A DNA stretch of 64,000 bases from Microbacterium excoecariae (GCF_011326725.1 NZ_JAANCO010000002.1:186001-250000); one strand, 5' to 3'. Positions 51,961 through 61,114 are shown, numbered from the stretch's first letter. Program-made: numbers and translations. The notes: generated by a model from the sequence alone, not told the origin.

Positions 51961-53644
51961 GGGCGCCCCCGCGTCTCCGGCCTCGGCCGCGGCGGCCGCG
52001 CTGCTCGACGCCCTCGTCACGCTCGGCGTGCGACACCTCGTCGTCAGCCCCGGATCCCGCTCGCAGGCGCTCGCGCTCGCGGCCGCCGAGCTCGAGCGTC
52101 AGGGGCGGGCGAGCCTGCACGTGCGCATCGACGAGCGCTCGGCGGGGTTCACGGCCCTCGGCATCGGGCGCGAGACCCGCGTCCCCGCCGCCGTCATCTG
52201 CACCTCCGGCACGGCGGTCGCGAACCTCCTGCCCGCCGCGCTCGAGGCGCACCACTCGGGGATCCCGCTGCTGCTGCTCACGGCCGACCGCCCGCCGGAG
52301 CTGCGCGGCGTGGGGGCGAACCAGACCACCGCCCAGCCCGGGATCTTCGGCGAGGCGGCGCGGTTCGCGGTCGACGCCCCGGTACCCGCGGGCGGCGACG
52401 AGGGCGCGTTCGTCGAGCTCGCGGCGCGCGCGTTCGTCGCGGCGGCGGGGGAGTCCGTGCAGGGCGTGGCCCACCTCAACCTGCCCTTCGTGGAGCCGCT
52501 CGCGGGCCCGCTCCCGGAGTGGTTCGCGGACGGCGGGGGAAATGCGGAGGCGCTCCGGATAGCGCGGGCGCTGATCCCGGATCCGCCCGCCCCCGTGACG
52601 CTCGAGCAGGGCCCGCGCACGATCGTCGTGGCCGGCGAGGGCGCGGGCGAGGACGCCGAGCTCATCGCCCGGCAGGGCGGCTGGCCGCTCGTGGCCGAGA
52701 TCGTCAGCGGCGCGCGCTTCGGGCGGCGCGTCGTGCAGGGCGCGCGGGCCGCGCTGGCGGATCCGTCCCTCGGGGGGCGCGTCGAGCGCGCGGTCGTCGT
52801 CGGGCACCCGACGCTCACCCGCGAGGCGACCGGCCTGCTCTCGCGCCCCGACGTCGAGGTCGTCGCGCTGCGGGGCACGGGTGTGGCGTTCGACCTCAAC
52901 GGCGCGACCCGCCAGGCCGACGCCGTCGCGGTGGCCACCGGGGAGCCCGACCGCGCCTGGCTTCAGGCATGGGCCGCGTTCTCGCGCGCGCATACGACCG
53001 ACTTGGACACCCCGGCGCCCGACATCGCGGGGCTCGCCTCGTACGAACCGCGCGAGCGCCTCGGGGCCGTGCGGGCCGAGCTCGCGGCCGTGCGCACGCC
53101 GCTCGACCGCGCGCAGCTCGTCGCGGGGCTCTGGCGCGCCACCTGGCCGCACGACCGGCTCGTGTTCGGCTCGAGTCGCCTCGTGCGGGTCGCCGACGAC
53201 GTCCTGTCCGGCAAGCGCGTGCGCGTGCACGCGAACCGCGGGCTCGCGGGCATCGACGGGACGATCGCGACGGGGCTCGGCGTGGCGCTGGCCCTCGCCG
53301 CGGGCGGCGGCCCCGGCGTGACGCGCGTGCTGCTCGGCGACCTCGCGTTCCTCCACGACGTCGGATCCCTCCTCCTCCCGGACGCGGAGGCGCGCCCGCG
53401 GATCCAGGTCGTCGTCGGCAACGACGGCGGCGGGACGATCTTCGACGGGCTGGAGGTCGCGCGCGCGGCGGGCGCCGACGCCATGACGCGGGTGCAGTAC
53501 ACGCCGCAGTCCGCCGACATCGCCCAGCTCGCGGGGGCCTACGGGTGGGGGCACGTCGTCGCCACGACCCGCTCCGCGCTCGACCAGGCGCTCACCGCCC
53601 CCGTCGACGGCCCGCAGATCGTGGAGGTCCCGCTCCCGCGATGA
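51947..53644 (+). CDS. menD: SEPHCHC synthase (2-succinyl-5-enolpyruvyl-6-hydroxy-3-cyclohexene-1-carboxylate synthase)
   Basis: A 565-residue thiamine-diphosphate enzyme joining isochorismate and 2-oxoglutarate-derived succinic semialdehyde. Motifs: VRHLVVSPGSRSQALALAAA, VRIDERSAGFTALGIGRETR (with the catalytic Glu of the IDERSAGF block), ICTSGTAVANLLPAALEAHH, LTADRPPELRGVGANQTT, and the ThDP motif LLGDLAFLHDVGSLLLPD with NDGGGTIF. It starts inside the preceding gene. Its substrate isochorismate is made by menF, encoded 2 kb downstream. Confidence 0.95.
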   Translation: MTAPEGAPASPASAAAAALLDALVTLGVRHLVVSPGSRSQALALAAAELERQGRASLHVRIDERSAGFTALGIGRETRVPAAVICTSGTAVANLLPAALEAHHSGIPLLLLTADRPPELRGVGANQTTAQPGIFGEAARFAVDAPVPAGGDEGAFVELAARAFVAAAGESVQGVAHLNLPFVEPLAGPLPEWFADGGGNAEALRIARALIPDPPAPVTLEQGPRTIVVAGEGAGEDAELIARQGGWPLVAEIVSGARFGRRVVQGARAALADPSLGGRVERAVVVGHPTLTREATGLLSRPDVEVVALRGTGVAFDLNGATRQADAVAVATGEPDRAWLQAWAAFSRAHTTDLDTPAPDIAGLASYEPRERLGAVRAELAAVRTPLDRAQLVAGLWRATWPHDRLVFGSSRLVRVADDVLSGKRVRVHANRGLAGIDGTIATGLGVALALAAGGGPGVTRVLLGDLAFLHDVGSLLLPDAEARPRIQVVVGNDGGGTIFDGLEVARAAGADAMTRVQYTPQSADIAQLAGAYGWGHVVATTRSALDQALTAPVDGPQIVEVPLPR

Positions 53645-53724
53645 GCCGGGCCCCGGCTGCCGCGCACCCACCGCCTGCCCGCGGCCGCGTTGTGCCGGGG
53701 GCGGGCGCCCGCTTGAATGGGCCC

Positions 53725-54591
53725 ATGCCCGCGAAGAGCCAGGTGAAGTGGACGGCCGACGCCCGAACGAGCCTGCGGGCCGGCGCCGACGTGGTCCTCG
53801 CGAACGGGGACCCGCGGTCCACCCCCGGGTACGCCGGCGATAAGCGCGACGGCCAGGCCGACCTGCGCGCGGGCCTGCACCACCTCGCCGACCTGCAGGA
53901 GCGCCTCTACGCGGCGCGCACGGAGGGATCCGGCGACGGCGTGCTCCTCGTCCTCCAGGGCATGGACTCGGCCGGCAAGGGCGGGATCGTGCGCCACGTC
54001 GTGGGCGGGGTGGACCCGCAGGGCGTCGAGCTCGCGTCTTTCCAGGCCCCGACGGCCGAGGAGCGCGCCCACGACTTCCTCTGGCGGGTGGAGAAGCGCG
54101 TGCCGCGGCCGGGCTATATCGGGGTCTTCGATCGCTCGCACTACGAGGACGTGCTGGTCGGGCTCGTGCGCCAGCTCGCCCCGCCGGAGGAGATCGAGCG
54201 GCGCTACGGTGCGATCGTCGACTTCGAGCGGCGGCTCGCCGACCGCGGCACGCGGATCGTCAAGGTCTTCCTCCACCTCTCCTACGACGAGCAGGGCGAA
54301 CGGCTCTCGGAGCGGCTCGAGCGGCCCGAGAAGTACTGGAAGTACGCGCCGAGCGACGTCGATGCCCGCCAGCGGTGGGCCCCCTACCAGGACGCGTACC
54401 AGGTGGCGATCCGCCGCACCTCGACCGACGTCGCCCCCTGGTACGTCGTGCCGGCCGACCGCAAGTGGTTCGCGCGGCTCGCGGTGCAGGCGCTCCTGCT
54501 CGAGACGCTGGAGGACATCGCCCCCACCTGGCCGCCGGCGCGCTTCGACGTCGCACACGAGAAGGCGCGGCTCGCCGAGACAATGGGATAG
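53725..54591 (+). CDS. Polyphosphate kinase 2 family protein
   Basis: A 288-residue PPK2 enzyme that transfers phosphate between polyphosphate and nucleotides. Walker A is LVLQGMDSAGKGGIVRHVVG, Walker B with catalytic Asp is YIGVFDRSHYEDVLVGLVR, and the lid is RLERPEKYWKYAPSDVDARQ. The single-domain length fits class I/III enzymes acting on AMP or ADP; the preferred nucleotide is not evident. ATG 53725 (MPAKSQVKW) is preferred over an in-frame ATG at 53641 that would overlap the menD stop, because TTGAAT lies 6 nt before it and the longer N-terminus is low-complexity. Confidence 0.9.
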   Translation: MPAKSQVKWTADARTSLRAGADVVLANGDPRSTPGYAGDKRDGQADLRAGLHHLADLQERLYAARTEGSGDGVLLVLQGMDSAGKGGIVRHVVGGVDPQGVELASFQAPTAEERAHDFLWRVEKRVPRPGYIGVFDRSHYEDVLVGLVRQLAPPEEIERRYGAIVDFERRLADRGTRIVKVFLHLSYDEQGERLSERLERPEKYWKYAPSDVDARQRWAPYQDAYQVAIRRTSTDVAPWYVVPADRKWFARLAVQALLLETLEDIAPTWPPARFDVAHEKARLAETMG

Positions 54592-54600
54592 CGTTTTCCC

Positions 54601-55713
54601 ATGCACCCGTCACGCCGCATCGTCGTCGCCCCCGACAGCTTCAAGGGATCCGTCACGGCCGCCGACGCCGCCGCCGCGATCGCCGCGGGGTGGGCCGCGG
54701 CCGCGCCGGGCGACGTCCTGACCCTCCGCCCCATGGCCGACGGGGGCGAGGGCACGCTCGACGCATTCGCCCAGGCGGTGCCGGGGGCGGAGCGGATCCC
54801 CGTGCGCGTGACGGGGCCGGCCGGATCCGCCGTGTCCGCCTCCTGGCTCCGGCTGCCCGCGACCGACGAGCATCCCGGCGGCACGGGCGTCGTGGAGCTC
54901 GCGGGCACGTCGGGCATCGAGCTGCTCGGGGACGCGCGCCGCCCGCTCGAGGCGTCGACGCTCGGATTCGGGCAGGCGATCGCGGCCGCCCTCGACGCCG
55001 GGGTGTCGCGGCTTGTCGTGGGCATCGGCTCGAGCGCCTCGACCGACGGCGGCGTGGGGCTCCTCACCGCGCTCGGCGCGCGCTTCCTCGCGGCCTCCGG
55101 TGCGCCGGTCGCGCCCGGCGCGGCGGGCCTGGCGGACATTGACCGGGCGCAGCTCGACGGCCTCCGCCCCCTCCCGGCGGGCGGGGTGACGGTCCTCAGC
55201 GACGTCACGAACCCGCTCACGGGGCCCTCGGGCGCGGCCGCCATCTTCGGGCCGCAGAAGGGCCTCGCGGGCGACGAGATCGCCGCGGCGGACGCGGCGC
55301 TCGGGCGCCTCGCGCGGATCCTCGGGGCCGAGGCCGTCGCGGCCGAGCCCGGCGCCGGCGCCGCGGGCGGGGCGGGTTTCGCGCTCCGGGTGTGGGGCGC
55401 GCGCCTCGTGCCGGGATCCGCCTGGATCGCCGACCTCACGGGCCTTGTCGACGCCATCGGATCCGCCGACCTCGTCATCACGGGGGAGGGGCGCTTCGAC
55501 GGGCAGTCGGCCGCGGGCAAGGCGCCCGCCCACGTCGCCGAGCTCGCGCGCGCCGCGGGCGTGCCGACCCTCCTCATCGCGGGGGCGATCGACGGCGACA
55601 CGGCGGGCTTTGCCGGATCCGCCTCCCTCACCGAGATCGCGGGCGGCGCCGCGGCCGCCATGGGCGATCCCGCCCGCTGGCTCCGCGCCGCCGCCGCCCG
55701 ACTCGCCGGCTGA
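54601..55713 (+). CDS. Glycerate kinase
   Basis: A 370-residue type-II glycerate kinase (GarK/GlxK family) that phosphorylates D-glycerate. Motifs are VVAPDSFKGSVTAADAAAAI at the start, RPMADGGEGTLDAFAQAVPG, LVVGIGSSASTDGGVGLLTA and SADLVITGEGRFDGQSAAGK followed by AP. TAGCGT (54589-54594), overlapping the PPK2 stop, lies 6 nt before the ATG. The gene ends in a convergent junction with a 15-bp inverted repeat. No glyoxylate or tartronate genes are adjacent. Confidence 0.92.
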   Translation: MHPSRRIVVAPDSFKGSVTAADAAAAIAAGWAAAAPGDVLTLRPMADGGEGTLDAFAQAVPGAERIPVRVTGPAGSAVSASWLRLPATDEHPGGTGVVELAGTSGIELLGDARRPLEASTLGFGQAIAAALDAGVSRLVVGIGSSASTDGGVGLLTALGARFLAASGAPVAPGAAGLADIDRAQLDGLRPLPAGGVTVLSDVTNPLTGPSGAAAIFGPQKGLAGDEIAAADAALGRLARILGAEAVAAEPGAGAAGGAGFALRVWGARLVPGSAWIADLTGLVDAIGSADLVITGEGRFDGQSAAGKAPAHVAELARAAGVPTLLIAGAIDGDTAGFAGSASLTEIAGGAAAAMGDPARWLRAAAARLAG

Positions 55714-55750
55714 TCCGTTCGTTCGCCCGCCCGGCGCCGCCGCCGCACCC

Positions 55751-55832
55751 ACACAACGCAGTCAATACCCACCCCGGCCGACGAACTTCCGCGGATCCGG
55801 GCCCACCGCGCCGAAAGTTGACTGCGTTGTGT
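55751..55832. terminator. Inverted repeat between convergent glycerate kinase and menF genes
   Basis: Perfect 15-bp arms ACACAACGCAGTCAA (55751-55765) and its complement (55818-55832) enclose 52 nt that contain a CGGATCCG palindrome. The position, 37 nt after one stop and 56 nt before the other, suggests a two-way terminator or transcript-end stabiliser. The sequence is unrelated to the hairpins at 9772 and 61049. Confidence 0.55.
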
Positions 55833-55888
55833 TGCCCGAAAGGGGCGGGGTGCCCCGCGGAGGTCGCCGCCAGCCCGACCCGACGGCG

Positions 55889-57151
55889 CTACGCCAGCGC
55901 GTCGACGATGGGGCGGAACTTCACGCGCGTCTCGAGCAGCTCCGCCTCGGGGACGGACCCGGCGACGATGCCGCCGCCCGCGTGCGCCGTCACGGACCGG
56001 GTCGGCCCGCCGTCCGGCACGGGCCCGAACTGCGCCCCGCGCAGCGCGATGGCCCACTCGCCGTCCCCGTCGCCGTCGATCCACCCGACGGGCCCCGCGT
56101 AGCGCCCGCGGTCGAACGGCTCGATGCGGCGGATCGCGGCGCGCGCGGCCGCGGTCGGTGTCCCCGCCACCGCCGCGGTCGGGTGCAGCGCCCGCACCAT
56201 GTCGAGGGCGGAGGCGCCGCCCGACAGCTCGCCGCGCACGTCGGTCGCGAGGTGCCAGAGGTTCGGCAGCTCGAGGGTGAACGGATCCCGCGGCGCCTCG
56301 AGCGCCGAGGTGTGCGGCCCGAGCGCGGCCAGGACGCTCTCGACCGCGAACGCGTGCTCCGCGCGGTCCTTGGGGCTCGTGGACAGCTCGAACGGCACGG
56401 AGTCGTCCTCGGCCGGGTTGGCCCCGCGCGGCCGCGTGCCGGCGAGCACGCGCGCCGTGACGGATCCGTCCCGCACCGTCACGAGCGTCTCGGGGCTCGC
56501 CCCGACGACCCCGTCGACCGCGTAGGTCCACGTGTCGGGGTAGTCCGCCGCGAGCGCGCGCACGAGGCGGCGCAGGTCGGCGTGCGCGGGGATCGTCCCG
56601 ACCAGGTCGCGCGCGACGACGACCTTCGACACCTCGCCCTCCTGGATCGCCGCGAGCGCGTCGCGGACGGCGCGCTCGTGCGCCTCGGGATCCATCCGGC
56701 CAGGCCCGAGCGTCGCGGACCAGGACGGCCCGAGCGGCTGGGGGAGCGGATCCGCCAGCTCGCCCGCGCGCCCGTCGATGCGGATCCGCGTGATCCAGGC
56801 GCGCCCCGCCCGTCGCCCGATGATCGTCGACGGCACGATGAGGGTGGACGGCGCGGCCGAGTCGTCGTCGAACGCGAGCGCCGCGAAGCCCACGAGGCCC
56901 GTGCCCGCGAGGCGCACCTCATCGTCGACGTCCGTGGCCTGGGAGATCGCGCGCCACAGGTCGGCGAGCGCCGCGATACGGCCGTCCTCGGCGACGTCGA
57001 TGTGGAGCAGGTCCGGCCCCGCGGCGACCATGCCCTCGCCCCGGCGGGCCCACACGAGCGGATCCGCCCGGTCGGCGTACAGCAGCGTGTCCTCGGGGGC
57101 GATCTCGCGCGTCGTGGCGACGAGGCGGGGGAGCGAGAGCGGTTCGGTCAC
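55889..57151 (-). CDS. menF: Isochorismate synthase
   Basis: A 420-residue chorismate-binding enzyme making isochorismate for MenD. Conserved blocks: AIQEGEVSKVVVARDLVGTI (catalytic Lys region), YAVDGVVGASPETLVTVRDG, LAGTRPRGANPAEDDSVPFE, SPKDRAEHAFAVESVLAALG, LHPTAAVAGTPTAAARAAIR and AHAGGGIVAGSVPEAELLET. The start is GTG 57151 because TAGGAT (minus, 57164-57159) is 7 nt upstream; the longer open frame reaches 57208. It is divergent from the DUF402 gene. The family includes salicylate and siderophore isochorismate synthases, but the men context decides the role. Confidence 0.93.
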   Translation of the reverse strand: MTEPLSLPRLVATTREIAPEDTLLYADRADPLVWARRGEGMVAAGPDLLHIDVAEDGRIAALADLWRAISQATDVDDEVRLAGTGLVGFAALAFDDDSAAPSTLIVPSTIIGRRAGRAWITRIRIDGRAGELADPLPQPLGPSWSATLGPGRMDPEAHERAVRDALAAIQEGEVSKVVVARDLVGTIPAHADLRRLVRALAADYPDTWTYAVDGVVGASPETLVTVRDGSVTARVLAGTRPRGANPAEDDSVPFELSTSPKDRAEHAFAVESVLAALGPHTSALEAPRDPFTLELPNLWHLATDVRGELSGGASALDMVRALHPTAAVAGTPTAAARAAIRRIEPFDRGRYAGPVGWIDGDGDGEWAIALRGAQFGPVPDGGPTRSVTAHAGGGIVAGSVPEAELLETRVKFRPIVDALA

Positions 57152-57219
57152 ATCCCCGATCCTAGGGAGGAGCGGGTTCATTCCGCCTGGGAGCGGGCGC
57201 GGCGGCATATGGTCGAGGG

Positions 57220-57774
57220 ATGACCACGCAGGCCCCTCCCGGAACCCGGCTCCACATCAACTGGCGCAAGTGGGACGGCGGGCCGCACTGGGTGCACGAC
57301 GTGGTCTACCTCGGTCGCGACGAGTGGGGCGCGTGGTTCGGGCAGCGCCCGGGCTGGCGCAGCCACCGCCCCGGCCGCGACACGCTGCTGAAGGCGTCGT
57401 GCGTCATGCTGCTGCCGGATCCTGCGCCGGGCAGCGACCACGGCGCGGAGTGGCTGCTCACGGTCAACGCGCCGCCGCAGCGCACGCGCATCTACATCGA
57501 CATCGCGTGGGACGTGCGGTGGGACGGGGCGGAGCCCACCGCGATCGACATGGACCTCGACGTCGTGCGCCGCACGGACGCGCGCGGCGTCTACATCGAC
57601 GACGAGGACGAGTGGGAGGAGCACCGGGTCGAGTACGGCTACCCGCTGCATGTCGTCAACCGCCTCGAGAAGATCACCCCCGAGATCCGGGACCGCGTCA
57701 TCGCCCGCGAGGCGCCCTTCAACGAGGAGACGACGCACCCGTGGTTCGAGGTCCTCGCGCAGCTGGATCTCTGA
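57220..57774 (+). CDS. DUF402 domain protein
   Basis: A 184-residue protein with the DUF402 beta-barrel fold found in nucleoside di/triphosphatases (Ntdp) and FomD. The metal-binding acidic residues are in [20 protein letters not shown] and [20 protein letters not shown] followed by [12 protein letters not shown] phosphatase role is inferred only from relatives. TATGGT (57208-57213) lies 6 nt before ATG 57220, a leaderless start. It sits between menF and menG, separated from menG by 28 bp. Confidence 0.85.
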   Translation: MTTQAPPGTRLHINWRKWDGGPHWVHDVVYLGRDEWGAWFGQRPGWRSHRPGRDTLLKASCVMLLPDPAPGSDHGAEWLLTVNAPPQRTRIYIDIAWDVRWDGAEPTAIDMDLDVVRRTDARGVYIDDEDEWEEHRVEYGYPLHVVNRLEKITPEIRDRVIAREAPFNEETTHPWFEVLAQLDL

Positions 57775-57802
57775 GGCAGCCGGCCGCCGTAGAATCCCAG
57801 AC

Positions 57803-58525
57803 GTGACTTCCTCGCGCGCAGACCTCAGCAAGGATCCGCGGACCGTCAGCGGCATGTTCGACCAGGTCGCGAAGCGGTACGACCTGACGAACGTGGCGAT
57901 GACCTTCGGGCTCGACGCCCTCTGGCGCCGCGCCACGACCGCCGCGGTCGCGCCGGAGCCGGGGGAGCGGATCCTGGACCTCGCCGCCGGCACGTGCCGC
58001 TCGTCGCTGTCCCTCGCCCGCTCGGGCGCGGAGGTCGTCGCGGCCGACTTCTCGCCCGGCATGCTCGCCGAGGGGCGCCGCCGCTACGGCGACGTGCGCG
58101 GCCTGAGCTTCGTCGAGGCCGACGCGACCGACCTGCCCTTCGGCGACGCGGAGTTCGACGCCGTGACGATGTCGTACGGCCTCCGCAACGTGAACGACCC
58201 CAAGCGCGCGCTCCGGGAGCTCCTCCGCGTGACGAAGCCCGGCGGGCGCGTCGTGATCAACGAGTTCTCGACCCCGCCGAACGCGGCCTTCCGTGCGCTG
58301 TACCGCTTCTACAACGACCGCGTGCTGCCGCGGGTCGCGCGCCTCGTGGGCTCCAACGGCGACGCGTACGACTACCTGAACGAGTCGATCCAGGCGTGGC
58401 CCGACCAGGCGACGCTCGCCGCGTGGATGCGCGAGGCGGGGTGGACGGGCGTCGAGCACCGCAACCTCACGGGCGGGATCGTCGCGCTGCACCGCGCGCG
58501 GAAGGCGGGCGACGCCGCCGCGTGA
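57803..58525 (+). CDS. menG: Demethylmenaquinone methyltransferase
   Basis: A 240-residue SAM-dependent UbiE/MenG methyltransferase, the last step of menaquinone synthesis. Motifs: [23 protein letters not shown]-binding [59 protein letters not shown] and [20 protein letters not shown] (57790-57795) lies 7 nt before GTG 57803. The gene is followed 43 bp later by the polyprenyl diphosphate synthase, whose product it modifies after MenA. Confidence 0.95.
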   Translation: MTSSRADLSKDPRTVSGMFDQVAKRYDLTNVAMTFGLDALWRRATTAAVAPEPGERILDLAAGTCRSSLSLARSGAEVVAADFSPGMLAEGRRRYGDVRGLSFVEADATDLPFGDAEFDAVTMSYGLRNVNDPKRALRELLRVTKPGGRVVINEFSTPPNAAFRALYRFYNDRVLPRVARLVGSNGDAYDYLNESIQAWPDQATLAAWMREAGWTGVEHRNLTGGIVALHRARKAGDAAA

Positions 58526-58568
58526 CACGGGGCGTCACAGCACCCCGGGCCGCGGGTAGGCTGGTCGG

Positions 58569-59630
58569 GTGACTTCGAGCCCCGCAGCGACGGGCTCGCA
58601 ACTGGCGAGCCGATTCGGTCTGAGCGACCGCGTATTCGTCGGGCCCCGCGCCCGGCGCCTCGCGGAGACCCTCGAAACGGGCCTCGAGGCGGTGGAGGCG
58701 GCGATCGCCGCCGAGCTCGGATCCGCAGATCCGCTCGTCGACGCCATGAGCCGCTACCTGTACGAGGCGGGCGGCAAGCGCGTGCGCCCCATGCTCGTGC
58801 TCCTCACGGCCGAGCTCGGGGACGGCATGACCGACGCCGTGCGCGATGCGGCCGTGGCCCTCGAGCTCATGCACATCGGCTCGCTCTACCACGACGACGT
58901 CATGGACGGCGCCGACCGCCGCCGCGGCGTCCCCGCCGCGCACAAGGTGTGGGACAACTCCACGGCGATCCTCGCGGGCGACCTCCTGCTCGCGCGCGCC
59001 AGTCGGGTCATGGGGCGCCACGGCGCCGACGCCGTCGACCTGCAGAGCGAGACGTTCGAGCGCCTCGTGATGGGCCAGCTCCACGAGACGGTCGGGCCCG
59101 CCGAGGGCGACGACCCCATCGACTTCTACATCCAGGTCCTCGCCGACAAGACCGGATCCCTCATCGCCGCCGCCGCGCAGGCCGGCGCCCACTTCTCGGG
59201 CGCCACGCGCGACCACCGCGAGGCGCTCAAGGTCTACGGCGAGAAGGTCGGCGTCGCGTTCCAGCTCGCCGACGACGTGATCGACCTCTCGGCAAGCCCC
59301 GGAGACACGGGCAAGGTGCCGGGCACCGACCTGCGCGCCGGCGTCGTGACGATGCCGTACCTGCTGCTCCAGGCGAGCACGGATCCGCGAGACCGCGACC
59401 TGACGCGCCGCATCGACGAGGGCGTGGAGCGGATCCGCGAGGGCGCGGATCCGGCGATCCTCGACGCCGAACTCGCCGAGCTGCGGGACCACGCCGTGAC
59501 GGCCCGGACGCACGAGCTCGCGATGAGCTGGACGAACGAGGCGGTCGACGCCCTGTCCGACCTGCCGCGCGGCACGGTGCGCGAGGCGCTGACCCGCTTC
59601 GCGCGGCAGCTGGCCGATCGCTCGAGCTGA
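58569..59630 (+). CDS. Polyprenyl diphosphate synthase
   Basis: A 353-residue trans-isoprenyl diphosphate synthase. GGKRVRPMLVLL precedes the first Asp-rich motif in LMHIGSLYHDDVMDGADRRR; the second is in VGVAFQLADDVIDLSASPGD. Residues just before the first DDxxD are small (Gly, Ser), which favours a long-chain product such as the menaquinone side chain; chain length cannot be set precisely. TAGGCT (58557-58562) lies 6 nt before GTG 58569. Product feeds MenA. Confidence 0.92.
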   Translation: MTSSPAATGSQLASRFGLSDRVFVGPRARRLAETLETGLEAVEAAIAAELGSADPLVDAMSRYLYEAGGKRVRPMLVLLTAELGDGMTDAVRDAAVALELMHIGSLYHDDVMDGADRRRGVPAAHKVWDNSTAILAGDLLLARASRVMGRHGADAVDLQSETFERLVMGQLHETVGPAEGDDPIDFYIQVLADKTGSLIAAAAQAGAHFSGATRDHREALKVYGEKVGVAFQLADDVIDLSASPGDTGKVPGTDLRAGVVTMPYLLLQASTDPRDRDLTRRIDEGVERIREGADPAILDAELAELRDHAVTARTHELAMSWTNEAVDALSDLPRGTVREALTRFARQLADRSS

Positions 59631-59668
59631 CGCTCGAACCCGCCCCTGAAGAGAAAGTTCCGCACCAC

Positions 59669-61042
59669 ATGACCAAGCTTCGTCTTGCCATCGTCGGCGC
59701 CGGCCCCGCCGGAATCTACGCGGCCGACATCCTCCTCAAGACCGAGCGCAGCTTCGACGTGTCGATCGACCTGTTCGAGCACCTCCCCGCTCCCTACGGC
59801 CTCGTGCGCTACGGCGTCGCCCCCGACCACCCGCGCATCAAGGGCGTCGTGAACGCGCTGCGCGACGTGCTGGACCGCGGCGACATCCGGATCTTCGGCA
59901 ACGTCCGCTTCGGCGAGGACATCACGCTGGACGACCTGAAGAAGCACTACCACGCGGTGATCTTCTCGACGGGCGCCGTGCGCGACGCGGAGCTCGACAT
60001 CCCCGGCATCGATGCGGGCGAGTCCTACGGCGCGGCCGACTTCGTCAGCTGGTACGACGGGCACCCCGACGTGCCGCGCACGTGGCCGCTCACGGCCGCG
60101 CACGTCGGCATGATCGGCAACGGCAACGTCGCGCTCGACGCGGCGCGGGTCCTCGCCAAGCACGCCGACGACCTGCTGCCGACGGAGATCCCCGACAACG
60201 TCTACGAGATCCTCAAGGCCTCGCCCGTCACCGACGTGCACGTGTTCGGCCGCCGCGGGCCCGCGCAGGTGAAGTTCACGCCGCTCGAGCTGCGCGAGCT
60301 CGGCGAGCTGAACGACGTCGACATGGTCGTCTACGACGAGGACTTCGACTACGACGAGGCGTCGAAGGACGCGATCGCGACGAACAAGCAGGTCAAGGTC
60401 ATCGACCGCGTGCTGCAGAAGTGGCGCGAGCTGCCGAGCGCGAACGGCGCGGGCGGCGAGGCGTCGCGCCGCCTCCACCTGCACTTCTGGGCCAAGCCCG
60501 TCGAGGTGAAAAAGGACGCCGACGGCAACGTCGCGTCGCTCGTCTACGAGCGCACAAAGGCCGACGGCGCTGGCGGCGTCGTGGGCACGGGCGAGATGCG
60601 GGAGATCCCGCTCGGCCAGCTCTACCGGGCGATCGGATACTTCGGATCCCCGCTGCCCGGCGTGCCGTTCGACGAGCGCCACGGCGTGATCCCGAACCAC
60701 GAGGGCCAGGTGCTCGCCGAGGACTCGAACGACATCCTCCCGGGCGTCTACGCGACGGGCTGGATCAAGCGCGGCCCCGTGGGCCTCATCGGGCACACGA
60801 AGAGCGACGCCATGGAGACGGTCACGCACCTCGTAAACGACCAGGGCTCGTGGTGGCGGCCGGAGGATCCGTCGGAGGAGGCGATCGACCAGCTCCTCAC
60901 CGAGCGGGGCGTGGCCTGGACCGACCTCGAGGGCTGGCACCGCCTCGACTCCCACGAGATGTCGCTCGGCGAGGCCGAGGGCCGCGAGCGCATCAAGGTC
61001 GTCCCCCGCGACGAGATGATCGCGGTCTCCCGGGGCGAGTAA
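59669..61042 (+). CDS. fprA: Ferredoxin--NADP+ reductase, FprA (adrenodoxin reductase) family
   Basis: A 457-residue FAD/NADPH enzyme passing electrons between NADPH and ferredoxins. The FAD motif is LAIVGAGPAGIYAADILLK (7-25), with PYGLVRYGVAPDHPRIKGVV typical of this class, the NADPH motif GMIGNGNVALDAARVLAKH and the C-terminal TGWIKRGPVGLIGHTKSDAM. ATG 59669 has AGAAAG 12 nt upstream. It ends in front of the 66-bp palindrome and the convergent helicase gene. Confidence 0.95.
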   Translation: MTKLRLAIVGAGPAGIYAADILLKTERSFDVSIDLFEHLPAPYGLVRYGVAPDHPRIKGVVNALRDVLDRGDIRIFGNVRFGEDITLDDLKKHYHAVIFSTGAVRDAELDIPGIDAGESYGAADFVSWYDGHPDVPRTWPLTAAHVGMIGNGNVALDAARVLAKHADDLLPTEIPDNVYEILKASPVTDVHVFGRRGPAQVKFTPLELRELGELNDVDMVVYDEDFDYDEASKDAIATNKQVKVIDRVLQKWRELPSANGAGGEASRRLHLHFWAKPVEVKKDADGNVASLVYERTKADGAGGVVGTGEMREIPLGQLYRAIGYFGSPLPGVPFDERHGVIPNHEGQVLAEDSNDILPGVYATGWIKRGPVGLIGHTKSDAMETVTHLVNDQGSWWRPEDPSEEAIDQLLTERGVAWTDLEGWHRLDSHEMSLGEAEGRERIKVVPRDEMIAVSRGE

Positions 61043-61048
61043 CCCCCT

Positions 61049-61114
61049 AAGTCCACAATTCTCCGGCAATTCTCCACGGTATACCGTGGAGAATTGCCGG
61101 AGAATTGTGGACTT
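61049..61114. terminator. Perfect 66-bp palindrome between convergent fprA and helicase genes
   Basis: Each half is 33 bp (61049-61081 and 61082-61114) and the match is perfect to the centre GGTATACC. The outer 16 nt, AAGTCCACAATTCTCC, are identical to the hairpin at 9772-9836 and the inner part is a related CTCC-containing sequence. It lies 6 nt after the fprA stop and 23 nt from the helicase stop, so it likely ends both transcripts. Confidence 0.72.
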
